64,000 nucleotides of DNA from Unio delphinus (GCA_029339505.1 JAQISU010000167.1:86001-150000); one strand, 5' to 3'; counted from the stretch's first letter, positions 21,770-33,852 are shown. Program-made: numbers and translations. The notes: generated by a model not told the origin, from the letters alone.

Positions 21770-23340
21770 CAGATTTTTTTAAAAATCATTTGACAAAGAA
21801 AGTGACTATGTTAGACGAGGCAATTTTTCTGGTGTTTAGACAAAGGTATCGTGCTTTTCAAGAAATTCAAACAACTTTCGCACACATTAAAGATGACGCC
21901 TTTGGAGGCTGTTTGAATGAGTTGGTTTCGTTCGTGTGGAGTTTCTATGGACAGGACGCACAACAATGTCCCCTTGCTTGGCTAAACGAATAAGCAGTCC
22001 TTGCTCTTTCTCTCCTTTGGTGTCAGAAGAGGGATGGTTTCTGGAGAGTGACATCTTATGGGGTTCAGGAGCACAAAATTACTGATTCCCATCCTTTTAC
22101 ACAAGTCTGTTTATACAGGAATGCGTTGCCACTGATTGTCTGTACATGGTATCAACTTGATGACAGGTAACACACGTCGCGGAGAAATCTTCTTTTTCCC
22201 TAGAGGTCAAGAAGTATCCAGATGAAAATGCAAGGCTTTTAACATAATAAGTATCTCGTGGACATTAGCTTCACTTTCAGGTTTTATTTGGCGGCAAGTA
22301 TTGTTCGTAAAGTGTCCATGAGGAATCTACTGGTAAACGAAATCCCAGAAAGCATGTCACCAAGACATACACTACACGTCGACACAAAACTTTATGGGAC
22401 ACAGATCTGCTAATACGTATTGGTAATCGTCCACCGTTTGAATGTTATCATTGATTACCTTCCACGGAATCTCTTGTATCACGGGTGATAAATGTTGTAA
22501 CCAATACACGTATTTTTTACACGCAAGTAATCATACTTAAGTATTGAATCTAAATGGTTCAGTCACTAACCGACACGTCACACGTAGTTCAGACTTTTCC
22601 TTTTCAACTAAGTTTACATGGAGTAATCCTCTAACTCTTCGACTGTAATTTGTTGCAGTATGTATAGGTCGTAGTAACACAATCAGAAACATACCGATCT
22701 CTTTCACCTACATGCAGTTGAACAAGGTCTAACCACTGGAACACCTTCATTATAATCATTCAGGTATCAGTTGTTTAAACAACGGTGACGTAATTCTTTG
22801 TGTTTGACTTTTAATTTGACCAACTATCGGTATATGCGTTCCCTCCACTCCACTGGCAAACAAAGAATGTTCTTCTGGAAACATTCCATGATCGTGTCAG
22901 CCAGTGTTTATATACTGAATGTATCTTCGTTTTATTTACAATCTTCTCCTTGTAATTTCTGACCAGTGCCATTCAGGGTAATGGTCGACAATGGTAATAC
23001 AATATTCTGATGGAAATGGTTCAAAGCTGAAAAGCAGGAAGAGTGCACACTGAATCGAGAGACATCTGACGCGTTTGCTGACATTTGTCACTTTCCTCTT
23101 GTGATTTCTGACACGAACGGTCTACATACACAAATTGAGATTTTGCTCTGTCAAGTCTCTGCCAATACTCCTTGTAAATCTTCTCTTACATTACATTTTG
23201 TAATCCTTGAATATTATTTTTTAAATATGGTTTAAATACTTGTCTAGGTGTTGTCTAACGTTTGACTCCTAACCAGCCTGGCTTCTTAAACGACATGATA
23301 TGTCACTTATATGATTAGGATCCCACTAAAGGTAGGTAGT
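21770..23340 (-). other. Unassigned decayed coding-like stretch in element C
   Basis: The minus strand keeps long semi-open readings with few stops, for example around 22,000-22,560, including a block with CESCLNFLKS. GC content is higher than in the surrounding DNA. No family is recognised. It separates the PolB gene from the X-like gene and should hold one or two former element genes. Confidence 0.4.
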
Positions 23341-23343
23341 GAC

Positions 23344-23510
23344 CAGTCCCGGATTACCCATTAGGCAGAGTAGGCAACTGCCTATGGGCCCCGCGACTTT
23401 TATGGGCCCCATCAGGGGCCCCCAGGCGCCCCCATGAGACCGTGACCGTGGGTCTGGGGCCCCAAAAGTTTGACTGCCTATGGGCCTCCACGGTGCTTAA
23501 TCCGGCGCTG
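23344..23510. mobile_element. hAT-type MITE, 167 bp, with 8-bp target duplication
   Basis: The element starts CAGTCCCGGATTA and ends TAATCCGGCGCTG. The ends are inverted repeats matching 11 of 13 positions. Both flanks carry GTAGTGAC (23,336-23,343 and 23,511-23,518), an exact 8-bp duplication as made by hAT transposases. The interior is GC-rich with repeated GGGCCCC. No coding capacity. Confidence 0.93.
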
Positions 23511-23599
23511 GTAGTGACAATCTGGAGACCATTGAGCATGTCCCAGGTAAGTGGAATTTTTCTGTTACCACTGGTAAAGTGTCACACCACTGAAATAAA

Positions 23600-26500
23600 A
23601 CTTGTTCTCAACGGGTCTTTCACTAAATTCGTGTTGTGTAGAAGTCATCCTTCTTGTTGTTGGCTATCTTTTTGGAACCTTTTTTTTTATTTTTATACCA
23701 GCATGTCTGTAATGAAACATGAAGTGGTCGGGAAGCCGAACCATCTTCTTGTCCACGATTTCCTATACTATTTCTAAAGGTCGACTGACAATTAGGTGTG
23801 TGGGCAAACATACGATCTTGTGCGTTTTGTAGGTGGTGACTTTAAAGTTTACATCTTTTCCAAACTGCAAAGCTTCTTTCAATACCAATACTTTCATCAT
23901 TCGACTGGTGCGATAATTGAGAGTCAATCGTTCTACTTTACACACGGTGTGGGTTTAGGTATTTGTAGTATTTTGAACGCCAACAGCAAAGCTTAGCATC
24001 TTGTCGTCTCAACAGGATCCATTACGGTCTTCTACGATGTTAGGATAACAGTGACCAACGCGATTGATGTAGATGCAACTCTCTGCATCAAATAACAACA
24101 CACGATTTCCTAATAGTTTCAAGAAATCATTAAAATTTAAGCGAACATGGGCTGTCACGTAAGCCACAATGATAACCCTTCCAAATTGTTCGGCTTCTAC
24201 AAAGTTCAGTTTTCTTTTAATTGCCTACGTTCAAATCCTCACGAACGATGTACACGTGTTTCAGGTTTTTAATCTTGTCGTCAATGATCTGGAAGTAGCA
24301 AGAAGGTTCGGACACATACTCTGTCTTGGGTAAAGATGACCATTGTGCAATTTTACCCTACATTACCCATCACTTTGACACACGATCGTCTTCCTTCGTT
24401 TTTCTCCACGTGGTCTAAAGTAATGCATTACTGCTCCCAGTGTCTTGTATTTTCGGAAAGTGGTTAATTTGGTACACTTGGTATCATAGATCCATAGCTT
24501 TAAAAAATTCAACGCTGACTCACGTTCCGGTCAAGGTGTATTATGATTGGGTGTGCTGACAAGGTCATTCTTGTTTGCACATTTCGGTACAAGTACGACA
24601 CAAAGAAAACATCTTTTTCCTTGGAAATGGTGAGGTAAAACGGAAGGGTACAAATCCGTGGAAGGCAATACTTTGCACTTAATAAATCCTTCGTAATCTT
24701 GAATGTTGTCCCCTTTAATATGTTCGGTCATCAAGTGAGGATGCCCTACGGGAAAGTGACGATATTTGCACAATAAGGATACAACACACAAACGTCCAAG
24801 TATTTTATTTCTTCTTCTTTCGTTTCGCCGGTTTGATACAGTCAACATGCTTCATTCGTTCGTCCTCCGTACAAACTGTCCCGTTGGTTCAGTGGGTCCA
24901 ATGATTTGTAACTTTTCACGATGCGTTAAAACTTGGAATTGTATTTCAGATGGCGGTTGTATACGTGTTCCTACATTTCCACCACTTGGTATCCTTGCTG
25001 TTCAAACTTCAAGCGCCACTGACATGGTAGCGAAGGGGACATCTGTGAAATAAGCATCCGTTAAACTCGTAAATGATCTGAGGGCTTTCTAAGTCTCAGC
25101 CATCTAGCCAATACGTTCCAGTGGTCTTTTTCCCTTTTCCGTTGCGGGCGTGTTGCATCCATTTGTCTTCCATGTCACACAAGTAATGTAGCCAGATTAG
25201 TGCTTTGACCGATTATTGACGTTTGACGCAGCTATTCGTTTGAGGGCTTATGATAGCCAATGTGTTTTTGGGCATGCATTACTGGCGGTACACAACTGAA
25301 CACGCTTTGTCAATACTGCAAGCTTCTTTCAAAGGATCGATCGCTTTGTGTTCCAAGAACACTTCTCAAATCTTTTCACAGCAACGCCGTAAAATGACGG
25401 TACGACAATACTTTAACATTTTTTCTTGAAAGTCGAAGGGGTCAGAGGCTTGAGTCTGTTACCAAGCATAGAAAGCTTATCGTTGTCAGAGTCGTAGTAG
25501 TGAGTCTCAGGCGAATGGGGGTAGAACGACGTGTTCTTTGGCTTCTGTATTGAAAAGTGCGGAAATAACTTTTTTTCCATTTCTGTCACCCCAAACGTTT
25601 TCGGCATTCGCCTCACAGGCATGGTCAAGAAACGCATTGGATCTTTAAATTGTACTTGTCTTACATGCGTGAAAATGATTTTGGCTCCTTTCAAAGTCAT
25701 TTTAGGAAGTTCAGTACTTTGTTCCTTAAAGTATTTCAAACGAAATCGCCATCGTATCCCGAGAATTTGTAAGCCATTACCGTGGCATGGCAAAGGAAAT
25801 CATAACATTCGATGTCCTCTTGGCTCCACGTGACGTCGATGGGGTCTAAGATCCTTTGTACGTACTCAGACAACATGTTCGACCATCGAATGATTTTTTC
25901 ACGTCCTCCAGGAATCTCGATACAGTGAGGGTAATGACTTAAGATAGGCTGTTGGCACTTTTCGCACACTCGATCAGCTACGCAGAAATTAGGAATGTGA
26001 ATGCATGTTTCTTGCATGAATTCGCAATCGAAAATGATGAACTTCCTTTATTCCGGTCATCGTCTTCCTCTTGATGTGTGAAATGATATTTTTGAATGTA
26101 GTATTCGTGTTCCAAGTCCAGAATTTGTGAAAAATCTGACATCGTTTCTTTCCTGAACATACGTGCGCCTTGGTCATTATTGGTACGTATGTCTTCTCCT
26201 TACATAGGACGTAATTTTAAGAGTTGACAAGAGTTTCTGCTGTAAACCTTGTGTCTTCAAATGTTGTTGATAACAGGAAGATGCGCTGATAAACAATGCA
26301 ATGAACTCTTTCTTGTCCTTCGTCCAAACAGGTTTGAGATGACAAACATCTCTAACATTTCAATCCACAACGCTAGTGTTGTTCTCAATTGTTGAAGCCA
26401 TAGTCACATCACTCGCAATAAAACCTGCATGACAGGAATCTGGCGATACGGGTTATGACATCGAAACGTTCATTATGATGATCGACGTGAATGTAATTTT

Positions 26501-26950
26501 CGTCTTTGAAATATTCGCCTTGAAACAACAGAAGTGCTTCTTGAGGTTGCACTTAAAGATGACACATGGACCAAAGATGTATTGCATGTTACAGGGCGTA
26601 TTTTTGGGTAACTAAGTTTGCTGTAACAGGAGTTCAGCCTCTCTTTGCTCTTTGGTTCGGTTCGATTTTTGAACGGGTTATTTGCCACCCTGCCGTGTCA
26701 TTCTTGTCGGCGTACGTTCGTCTCATCACGATTGCACAAGCTAAACACATCTCTTCTTGAGGGTTGTTAATTCAAACGAGAATCGTTTTGGTTGTCCACC
26801 AATAACACCATTTTTCGTCCTGTCCATAGGATAAGATAAATGAGGGTCATAAACAGTATCACGTTTCCATCTGTGATGTGAAACTTATCGTTGGATTGTT
26901 GCACGTGTTGAATATTTCTGTTGGTCTACTACTGATCACGTTTCTGTCCC
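23600..26950 (-). pseudogene. Polinton/adintovirus family B DNA polymerase, decayed
   Basis: About 3.3 kb, near the usual length for a protein-primed Polinton PolB (about 1,100 codons). Landmarks right to left: NPQEEMCLACAIVMRR (26,730); ERFDVITRIARFL and the CxxC region (26,450); HIPNFCVADRVCEKCQ (25,990); the exonuclease block YKFSGYDGDF (25,745, usual HNFKGYDG); RRMPKTFGVTEM (25,600); MQHARNGKGK and YEFNGCLFHRC (25,050-25,180); motif A as LDVCVLYP in a shifted frame (24,790); FPVGHPHL (24,740); IKCKVLPS (24,680); motif C as LLFDAESCIYI (24,090, usual YxDTDS); and LTLNYRTSR (23,920). Stops and frameshifts occur throughout. It would have replicated the element. Confidence 0.9.
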
Positions 26951-27255
26951 TTTTTTATTCTCCTTTGTCCACGTCATGATGTGATCGTTTCATCTTGACT
27001 GCACAAAGTCAAATGTATACGTTTTAAAGGCCATGACCCCTATATACCCATGTCCTACCAGTGTATATGTAATGGGTTATTGTCTTCCCCTTCAGTATTT
27101 ATTTCACTCTCAAGCCAACACAGGTCGAACTACCCACCAGAGAGTTGCGAGGTGTCATACAAAAGTTTTCTTTAAACAAACCAACGGACTACTCCCCATC
27201 CTTTTGAGATAAAAGTTATGATATTTGCTATATTGTAAGAAGAAATAATATGGAG

Positions 27256-27627
27256 CTACATAATGTACAGACTGTGAAAACAAGCACAACATGTGCCAGA
27301 ACATTCAAAAGTCAAAATACCTCTTATGATTATGAAGATATAGGACATCTGTCTCCAAACTGCTCTACGAATTAAAAAGAACATGATGAAGGGGAGGGAG
27401 ATTCCGACAGGAAAAATAATAAGTACCCTCCACAAAGCAATAACCCTGACACTTTCAGGAAGACACGAAACAAGACGATACGATAAACAGGATAAATATG
27501 AGAAACCTACATAAATTAAAAACATTGAGAGATTGAACAAAAGACAAAGTACAAATCTATGAACGTCTTGATTTTTGAAGCATTGTGTTGTGATAATGGA
27601 TTGTAACATTTGTACCAGAATAAACAA
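27256..27627 (-). CDS. Orphan ORF, predicted multi-pass membrane protein
   Basis: A 123-codon open frame. Hydrophobic segments lie at about residues 26-48, 62-82 (weaker) and 80-102, with short basic and Cys-containing loops (RLVSCLPESVR, IRRAVWRQ). No family is recognised. The gene lies just past the 5' end of the PolB remnant and before a TC microsatellite, so it could be a former element gene, a host exon or chance. The start Met is simply the first in the frame. Confidence 0.25.
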   Translation of the reverse strand: MFILVQMLQSIITTQCFKNQDVHRFVLCLLFNLSMFLIYVGFSYLSCLSYRLVSCLPESVRVIALWRVLIIFPVGISLPFIMFFLIRRAVWRQMSYIFIIIRGILTFECSGTCCACFHSLYIM

Positions 27628-27719
27628 GACAGAAAAAAGTCTCTTGTTTTTTTTTAATCAGGAACAACACACACGCACTCACACACTTTCATCATAGAGT
27701 AAAAAAGGAATTTTGAGTT

Positions 27720-27722
<3 letters not shown>

Positions 27723-27789
<67 letters not shown>
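27723..27789. repeat. (TC)n microsatellite
   Basis: A pure TC run of about 33 units. Confidence 0.97.
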
Positions 27790-27792
<3 letters not shown>

Positions 27793-27906
27793 GCCTAGTT
27801 CTGACTCCTGTCGATAGCTCGGTAGAAATCACTAGTTATGGTATATCATGCAGAGTAACGGAGTTGAGCTCCTTGGTTCGGTAAGGTATTTTCCTCTTGG
27901 GCTGTA

Positions 27907-28119
27907 TTAAAGAGGTCTCATACATTTTTTCAGACCCCTTATTAACTCATCCAAAATGACTAAAAGTACGAAAACCGTTTGACTTCCACTGTCCTCCTTC
28001 TCTATTAGACCTTGTTTCTTTACTACTGCTTCTTCTTCATGTCGGTTCCTTCTTGCTTCTGATTCTTGATTTCGCTGTTGATGGAAAAAAGCTTGCTCTA
28101 CGTCTTTCTGTTGCTGCAA
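27907..28119 (-). CDS. Short Gln/Glu-rich coiled-coil ORF
   Basis: The first 45 residues are Gln-, Glu- and Arg-rich (ARRNRHEEEAVVKKQG) and would form a coiled coil; a hydrophobic stretch (TVFVLLVIL) follows. Coherent readings continue upstream to about 28,380 through stops (for example TMNWSAPVGEMISEKR near 28,320), so it may be the end of a decayed larger gene, in style like the C-termini of Myb/MADF-type accessory proteins of transposons. Family not established. Confidence 0.3.
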   Translation of the reverse strand: MQQQKDVEQAFFHQQRNQESEARRNRHEEEAVVKKQGLIEKEDSGSQTVFVLLVILDELIRGLKKCMRPL

Positions 28120-28588
28120 AATTTCTCATTCTTCTTTCTGTCTAAAATCATCGACATGTGATAAGGAAGGAGAAGGCGGTGAAAGTACTGATACCGGAAA
28201 CAATTCTTGCGAAGACGAGAGAAAATCCACTAAATCCCAATTTAAATCAGTCTTTTCTGTAAGTAAAATTGTGTTGACTTTGGTAGCCGCTGTTACAGCA
28301 TCGCTTTTCGCTTATCATCTCCCCGACTGGTGCACTCCAATTCATTGTCTTCTTAGTTTCCGTCACAATTGAAAAGTGTCGCATCGATTCACGGCGCACA
28401 GATGCTGGTGCACCTATTTGGAGAATGTGACGTTACAGACCACTCTCTTCAGATTGAAAGACAGATTCCGCACTTTGACTGAATTTTGTAACGCATGTTA
28501 GGAATAATGGGTGAAGAAAATCAATTCGTTTTGATCTACTTTTCCAGTTCACCGCATTCCCTTCACCTGTTCTCGCCACAAGATGTGG

Positions 28589-28592
<4 letters not shown>

Positions 28593-28659
<67 letters not shown>
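28593..28659. repeat. (AT)n microsatellite
   Basis: Perfect AT run of about 33 units; both-strand open frames across it are artefacts. Confidence 0.97.
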
Positions 28660-28661
<2 letters not shown>

Positions 28662-28739
28662 CGTCTACTCTCTACAATGCTATTTCGCTCAGACTTACCC
28701 ATGTTTGGAAAAGAATAATGTATGAGGAGAGACAAGGAT

Positions 28740-29615
28740 GTTTGATTAGTCTTTATCTACAGACCAGATGTCAAAGCGTAGTTTAAGGAAGATAGTAGAG
28801 TGTTGCGATACCCTGTTTTAACGAAATGATGTTAACATATAATTCAAAGACCTTTTACAGAGCCAATCATATGACTCGAAAAGTTTTGCTTTCTTGACAA
28901 AACAACAAACCAAATTTTGTAGTCGTTTTGTATCAGTCTTTGCGAATTGTTTGTCACTGAATATTACTGTATGATGTATGTGTTATATATGTATATGACT
29001 CTGTCCCACTCTCTGTTCCCAAATGAGGTCAAACCGCTGCACACCTGTTCCTACGATTGTTGCAACATCGTTAGCAATCTTCGGTAGCGTGACGTTACCA
29101 CATCTGTTCCATTTCTATTGTCCTTATACAACAAACCCACATTCCCTTGCCATTATACAGACCCAATATTCCCTATGTTCAATTCCACTTGTTCCTAAAG
29201 TTTGCTAGGGTGATTTAGAAACACTTGCCCATAGAGTTGCCCACGATCTTTCTGACTGAGATTTCCATTGTCCCAAAGTTGCACAGATATAATGCTAGCT
29301 TGCATGGGTATACACAATTTCTGCCATTATTTTAATAATTGTGAAAGAAAACTCTACATATGGTTTCCAGCCGTCATAATCCTATTTTTGCATAATACAT
29401 TGCTTAAAATGTTTGTGTATATTACGCTTAAACAAATTTATCTACTTTAAAGTACACGCTTGCCTCACACGGCCTCTCACGTCAACTTTGTTATAAAGAG
29501 GAAATATTTTATGTCTGCTTTTTGTCTTCAACATGGACCCTCTGATGATAAAACATAGACTCGTCCATGTTATTGAAAACTTTATCTTTTTTAGATGGTT
29601 GTAGTCATAACTTGA
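28740..29615. other. Gene-less stretch
   Basis: No recognisable coding sequence. Short open frames at 29,023 and 29,268 have no motif or splice support. Confidence 0.5.
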
Positions 29616-29619
29616 GTAC

Positions 29620-29762
29620 ATGCTGATAAAAAGTTAGACTCATCCATGCTGATAAAAAGTTAGACTCATCCATGCTGATAAAAAGTTAGGATCATCCATG
29701 CTGATAAAAAGTTAGACTCACTTATGTTGTTGAAAACTTAGACTCACTTATATGGTTGAACA
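29620..29762. repeat. 26-bp tandem repeat, about 5.5 copies
   Basis: Units begin at 29,620, 29,646, 29,672, 29,698 and 29,724 with core ATGCTGATAAAAAGTTAGAC; the last units are diverged (TTGTTGAAAACTTAGAC). Related single units occur nearby at about 29,555 and 29,805-29,835, so the array was once wider. Confidence 0.93.
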
Positions 29763-30050
29763 GTCTTCCCTCAGATCCGTCTTGTCCACGACATGGATCA
29801 TCTGCTGATTAAACTTAGACTCATCCTTGCTATTGAATAGCTTACTAAGGCCACACTGACCGACCTTTAAGAAAAACGTCCCCATCATTATTATATTTGA
29901 ATTCACTTGCTAATCTTATATTACCAGTATTGTATAAATGTCACATTCGTTAACTAACATTAACGCCCACTTCAAGTTTATCTTACGTTTCTTAAACAAT
30001 AGATTGGAATAAATAGTGAAAACATCGCCCAATGTTATGCAGAATTTTAG

Positions 30051-30052
<2 letters not shown>

Positions 30053-30130
<78 letters not shown>
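30053..30130. repeat. (AT)n microsatellite
   Basis: Perfect AT run of about 39 units. Confidence 0.97.
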
Positions 30131-30132
<2 letters not shown>

Positions 30133-30602
30133 AAATTGGATGTGAAACTTTTTTTCTCGCCTGTTTATTGAGTGGTCACTGTGTTTCAAACACTGTATAC
30201 TACGATTTCTATTCACATTTTTAATTCGTCTTGTAGCATGAATCCATACATGGTAATCTGTACTTTCAAGAGTAGTAGGTGACGATAACAAATATCCATG
30301 TGTTATGATGGGAAAGCTATACATACGTAACCATAGTTATACCCAGCCGGCAAATACCTCTGACAAATATGTTATGTTCCTCGATCTGCATAGTCAACGT
30401 TTTATTTTACTCAATACAAAAATACATGAACGTGATGTTGATAGAAACTAGTCTTTTATATGAGCTCAGCGGAAAAATCAACGAGGTTTCTGATTTCTTT
30501 TTAAACAAATTGGGATCAAATACAACTGGGAGTGATTTTTTTATTTCCGGTTCAAAAGTGCATTCATCATGGGTGGCAACCGTCTTTTTTGTCAAAGAAT
30601 AT

Positions 30603-31427
30603 TGGTACGTGTTTAGGCTCGAATAAACAGTAACATTGAAAGAGTGAAAATAACAAGCTTGTAAAAACTTAATAAACAATTTATTGAGCACAAATATTTT
30701 CCAGAAAAGAACAATAAACTTACGGTTTTAAGCATCAATTCCAAAATTAATCCAAAAATAATTCAAAAAATAAATCCACTAGTGAAATTACCAACGTTCT
30801 GGTAATAAAATGTATTAATAATTCCCAGTTCGAATCTTAGTGAAACAACCAAGATGGAAGACGATGTCACGTGATGAAGTCAATTCTGATCTTATGAAAT
30901 TCAATGACCACAATTATTTTCTAGATAAATAGCAAAATAAATCCTCTTGATCCAAACGAATTGAAATAATTTCCAGTACAAGGTAATTTAAAATAACTCA
31001 AAACAATACAACTTAATATTCTAACAGCCCAACGTCTACTAAATAGTTCGCTCTAAAACATAATTTATATACCTGTTTTTACGTAAGCAAGGAAGTGGTC
31101 ACATGATCTTTTAGAATCTTTAGAACAAATTTACGTCGAAAAATCTCGTGCACACCGTATGACCCAACTAAAAAAAAGAATGATGTTTACAAGAAAGCTC
31201 CATGATGTTCTTGGAATCAACCAATCATTTTAAAAGCTTGTTTACAACTCTGAAGCCAAGTCAGAGATGAAGTCAACATCTGGGGTTTATTTCTAAAGTA
31301 CAAGTCATTCCACTTTTTATAAAAATATCTCCCAATGAATGAATCTTAAACTTAAAATGTCAAATTTGAATCTGACAAACAAACAATTAAACTAAAAATA
31401 AATGACTTAAATCAAATATACGTAACA
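30603..31427 (-). mobile_element. Solo LTR (gypsy-type), 825 bp
   Basis: Read on the minus strand it runs from TGTTACGTATATTTGATTTA to CCTAAACACGTACCA and matches the LTR at 63,190-63,992 end to end, with substitutions and small indels. It is flanked by ATAT on both sides (30,599-30,602 and 31,428-31,431), consistent with a 4-bp target duplication. No internal retroelement sequence adjoins it, so it is a solo LTR left by recombination. Confidence 0.88.
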
Positions 31428-32500
31428 ATATGTTATTTCCATTAAATTGAATTTCTCGATTTTTAACCGCTGCTTCTTCTGCTTTTCAGTGTGTTAGTCC
31501 GATAGTTCATACAGCTGCCATGGTAAATTTACCTGTTGGATTGCTTGTTCCTTTACCGGCTTCGCCGTTAATCACGCATGTTTCTGAACCGACCTCGCTG
31601 TTGTTTCTTCCAATCCTTTTAGTGTTATTCCAGAGTTTAGGTAATATGATAATTGCAAATAGAAGCATAATATTCATGTTAGTAACGAACTGAATTGAGC
31701 ACAGATTAATTCACAAAATTATACAGAGAATAACTGTTTTAATGGATAACATGGACTTTAAAAACGCTCAAAACGTAATTACTTTATTTGAAATTTTTAT
31801 TCTATCCCACATTTGATTTGAATTTGCTGCCGCGTGTTTAGTACTTTGAGTTATAAATCTGCCCAGGAAGAAATAATTATTCATTTTTACAACTGTGGCA
31901 TATATATCTTGTTATTCTTAATAATTAAACTAATAGCATGAAGGCTTCGATCCAGCTTAAGTGCACCTAGGAAAATAAACCTTTTAGCAATATATCAACG
32001 CAATAGTGGTTACATGTAACCCATTAAGGCTTAATCTCTAAAAACAATTAAATGCAAAAATTACAAAAATTAAACGTAAAGACAGATAATGAGCAGAAAA
32101 AAAGAAACTGAGAAAGATTTAGACAGGTATGGTCTTCGGATCTTAAAGATGATAATTGCTGCAAGATACGAATGTAAAAATTATTAATATAACGAACTAA
32201 AATGAAAACATAGAACTAAAAATAAAAACTTTCAACTATTAACATAAGAAGGAAACTAAAACAGATCTAGACAGGTAAGCTTGTGTAGTCAATCACAAAG
32301 ACGAAAACTGCTGCAAGTTAAAAATGTAATTATAAATGTAAAAAACTGAATAGACGTTAGAAGAAAAGAAAACATCTTTCAACTATATACATGAAGTAAC
32401 TGGAGATAAAAGATAAAGAGTAGAGATGTAATAACAAGAAATCTTAATAATAAAAGTAATAACAGTACTAATGACAAGAATAAAAAGTCAATTTCATTAG
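31428..32500. other. AT-rich stretch with weak internal repeats
   Basis: No gene seen. Two diverged ~120-bp units at about 32,090-32,210 and 32,240-32,340 share 'GAAACTRARAMAGATYTAGACAGGTA' -like and 'AAACTGCTGCAAG'-like text. A 57-codon frame on the minus strand near 31,500-31,680 has no support. Confidence 0.5.
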
Positions 32501-32504
32501 AAGA

Positions 32505-32785
32505 GATTAGTATAACAGTAATCATGTCAAGATTAAGAAGTCATGACACTAGAATAGACAAGTAATAATAATAATACTAATGACAATAATAGAAGGTTTA
32601 TATCACTAGAAAAGAATGGTAATAACAGTAATCATGCCAAGATTAAGAATTCAATATCACTAGAAGAGGTTAGTAATAACAGTAATCATGTCAAGATTAA
32701 GACGTCATTGTCACTAGAAGAAAGTAGTAATAACAGTAATCATGTCAAGATGAAAAAGTTAATTTCACTAGAAGAGTCTGAGACT
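32505..32785. repeat. ~54-bp degenerate tandem repeat
   Basis: About five units share AACAGTAATCATGTCAAGAT followed by TAAGAAGTCA and CACTAGAAGA. The spacing is about 54 bp in the best copies (32,620-32,760), and others carry insertions. Confidence 0.85.
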
Positions 32786-32789
32786 CGGC

Positions 32790-33667
32790 CAGTTGACAAG
32801 AAAGAGTGGTACTTACGGGGACAAATATATATAATTGTCTACTCTCGTATCGTCAATGCTATTTTAAGGAATGTTGAATAATACAAATCAAAATATTATA
32901 CATTAGGGTATGTTTGACCCTTACAACGCAATGGTATTATTTGTTGATTGGGATATCTGTATCAGCTAGAATGTGTATCAGCGGATATTATGAGACAAGT
33001 AGATCGTCAATGAGTTTTAAATCGTCTGGATAGACTTTAAATAATGAAAATAGATGAAAAGGTTTATGTGTCATTGCACTAACATTACTGAAAGCACAGT
33101 TTGTTATTAGTATAAAATTTATTTACGAAGGTCTATCGCTGTAAGGGCAATTGCGCGAATGAAGCATACACACAAATATTGAAAGTAAATAATGGAATTC
33201 TGCCAGTATCACATACACATTTAGGTGACGAAAACGTTAGATATATATTTTGTAGTGTATGATAACTTAGTGATAATGTGATCAATTATACCGCATTCAG
33301 ATATCCTGTCGCATTTCTGGATATACGACACCTATTTTCTAATCAAGACGTTAATTTGAATTTGCCAAATATAATTGTGAATAAGCCAATCTTCCTTTGC
33401 ATTGGAGAATTATAATATGTACTTGATTCGAGGTGATGTTATAATCTGTATGTTTGCTAACTGAAGTATTTCAACAGAGTTTAAAATAGTTTAACTTAAT
33501 GAAGAAGATATGTTAACAAAGACAATGTTATATCCGTTATCTCCATTAGACAACAGATTAGTAGAAAAATAATTGTTCTGGACGTTCAAAGAAATACCTT
33601 GTATTTTTATTATTGATTAATCGATTGATCGAATATATAAATTAATAATGATTATGATTTATTTCAG
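32790..33667. other. AT-rich stretch upstream of the TSR exon
   Basis: No coding sequence recognised. It is presumably intron, since an acceptor site (TTTATTTCAG) closes it at 33,667. Confidence 0.5.
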
Positions 33668-33852
33668 CACGTCGAATAGGCCAAGTCGATATTGGGCAGT
33701 GGTCAGAATGGGGCTCATGGAGCTCTTGTTCGTCAACTTGCTTCGGTACCGCAGGAATCCGTAGCCGGACACGTACTTGCTCTACGATCCCGCCAAACTG
33801 TGAGGGCGTAAATTTTGAGCTTGAGGTCTGCAATCCTGTAGAGCCATGTTGA
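33668..33852 (+). CDS. Terminal exon encoding a thrombospondin type-1 repeat
   Basis: After the acceptor TTTATTTCAG the exon begins in phase 1 (two bases complete a codon) and reads to TGA. It holds one TSR: three-Trp ladder QWSEWGSWSSC, CSSTCFG, the Arg layer IRSRTRTC, then PPNC, EVC and EPC, six cysteines in the usual pattern. TSRs are secreted or extracellular adhesion and guidance domains, and phase-1 exons are typical of shuffled extracellular modules. A poly(A) signal lies 56 bp past the stop. Upstream exons are not recognised in the window. The exon at 55,436-55,656 (-) is a paralogue. Confidence 0.85.

Noticed and set aside
22000..22100. Helitron-type DUF6570-like motif around CESCLNFLKS
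   Set aside because: One short CxxC resemblance without Rep or helicase blocks nearby is too weak to call.
29620..29762. CRISPR-like direct repeats
   Set aside because: Units are contiguous with no unique spacers, and the genome is eukaryotic.
31500..31680. Small minus-strand ORF with a hydrophobic start beside the LTR, considered as an Env tail
   Set aside because: The LTR has target duplications on both sides, so it is solo and the ORF is outside the element; the peptide has no Env motif.
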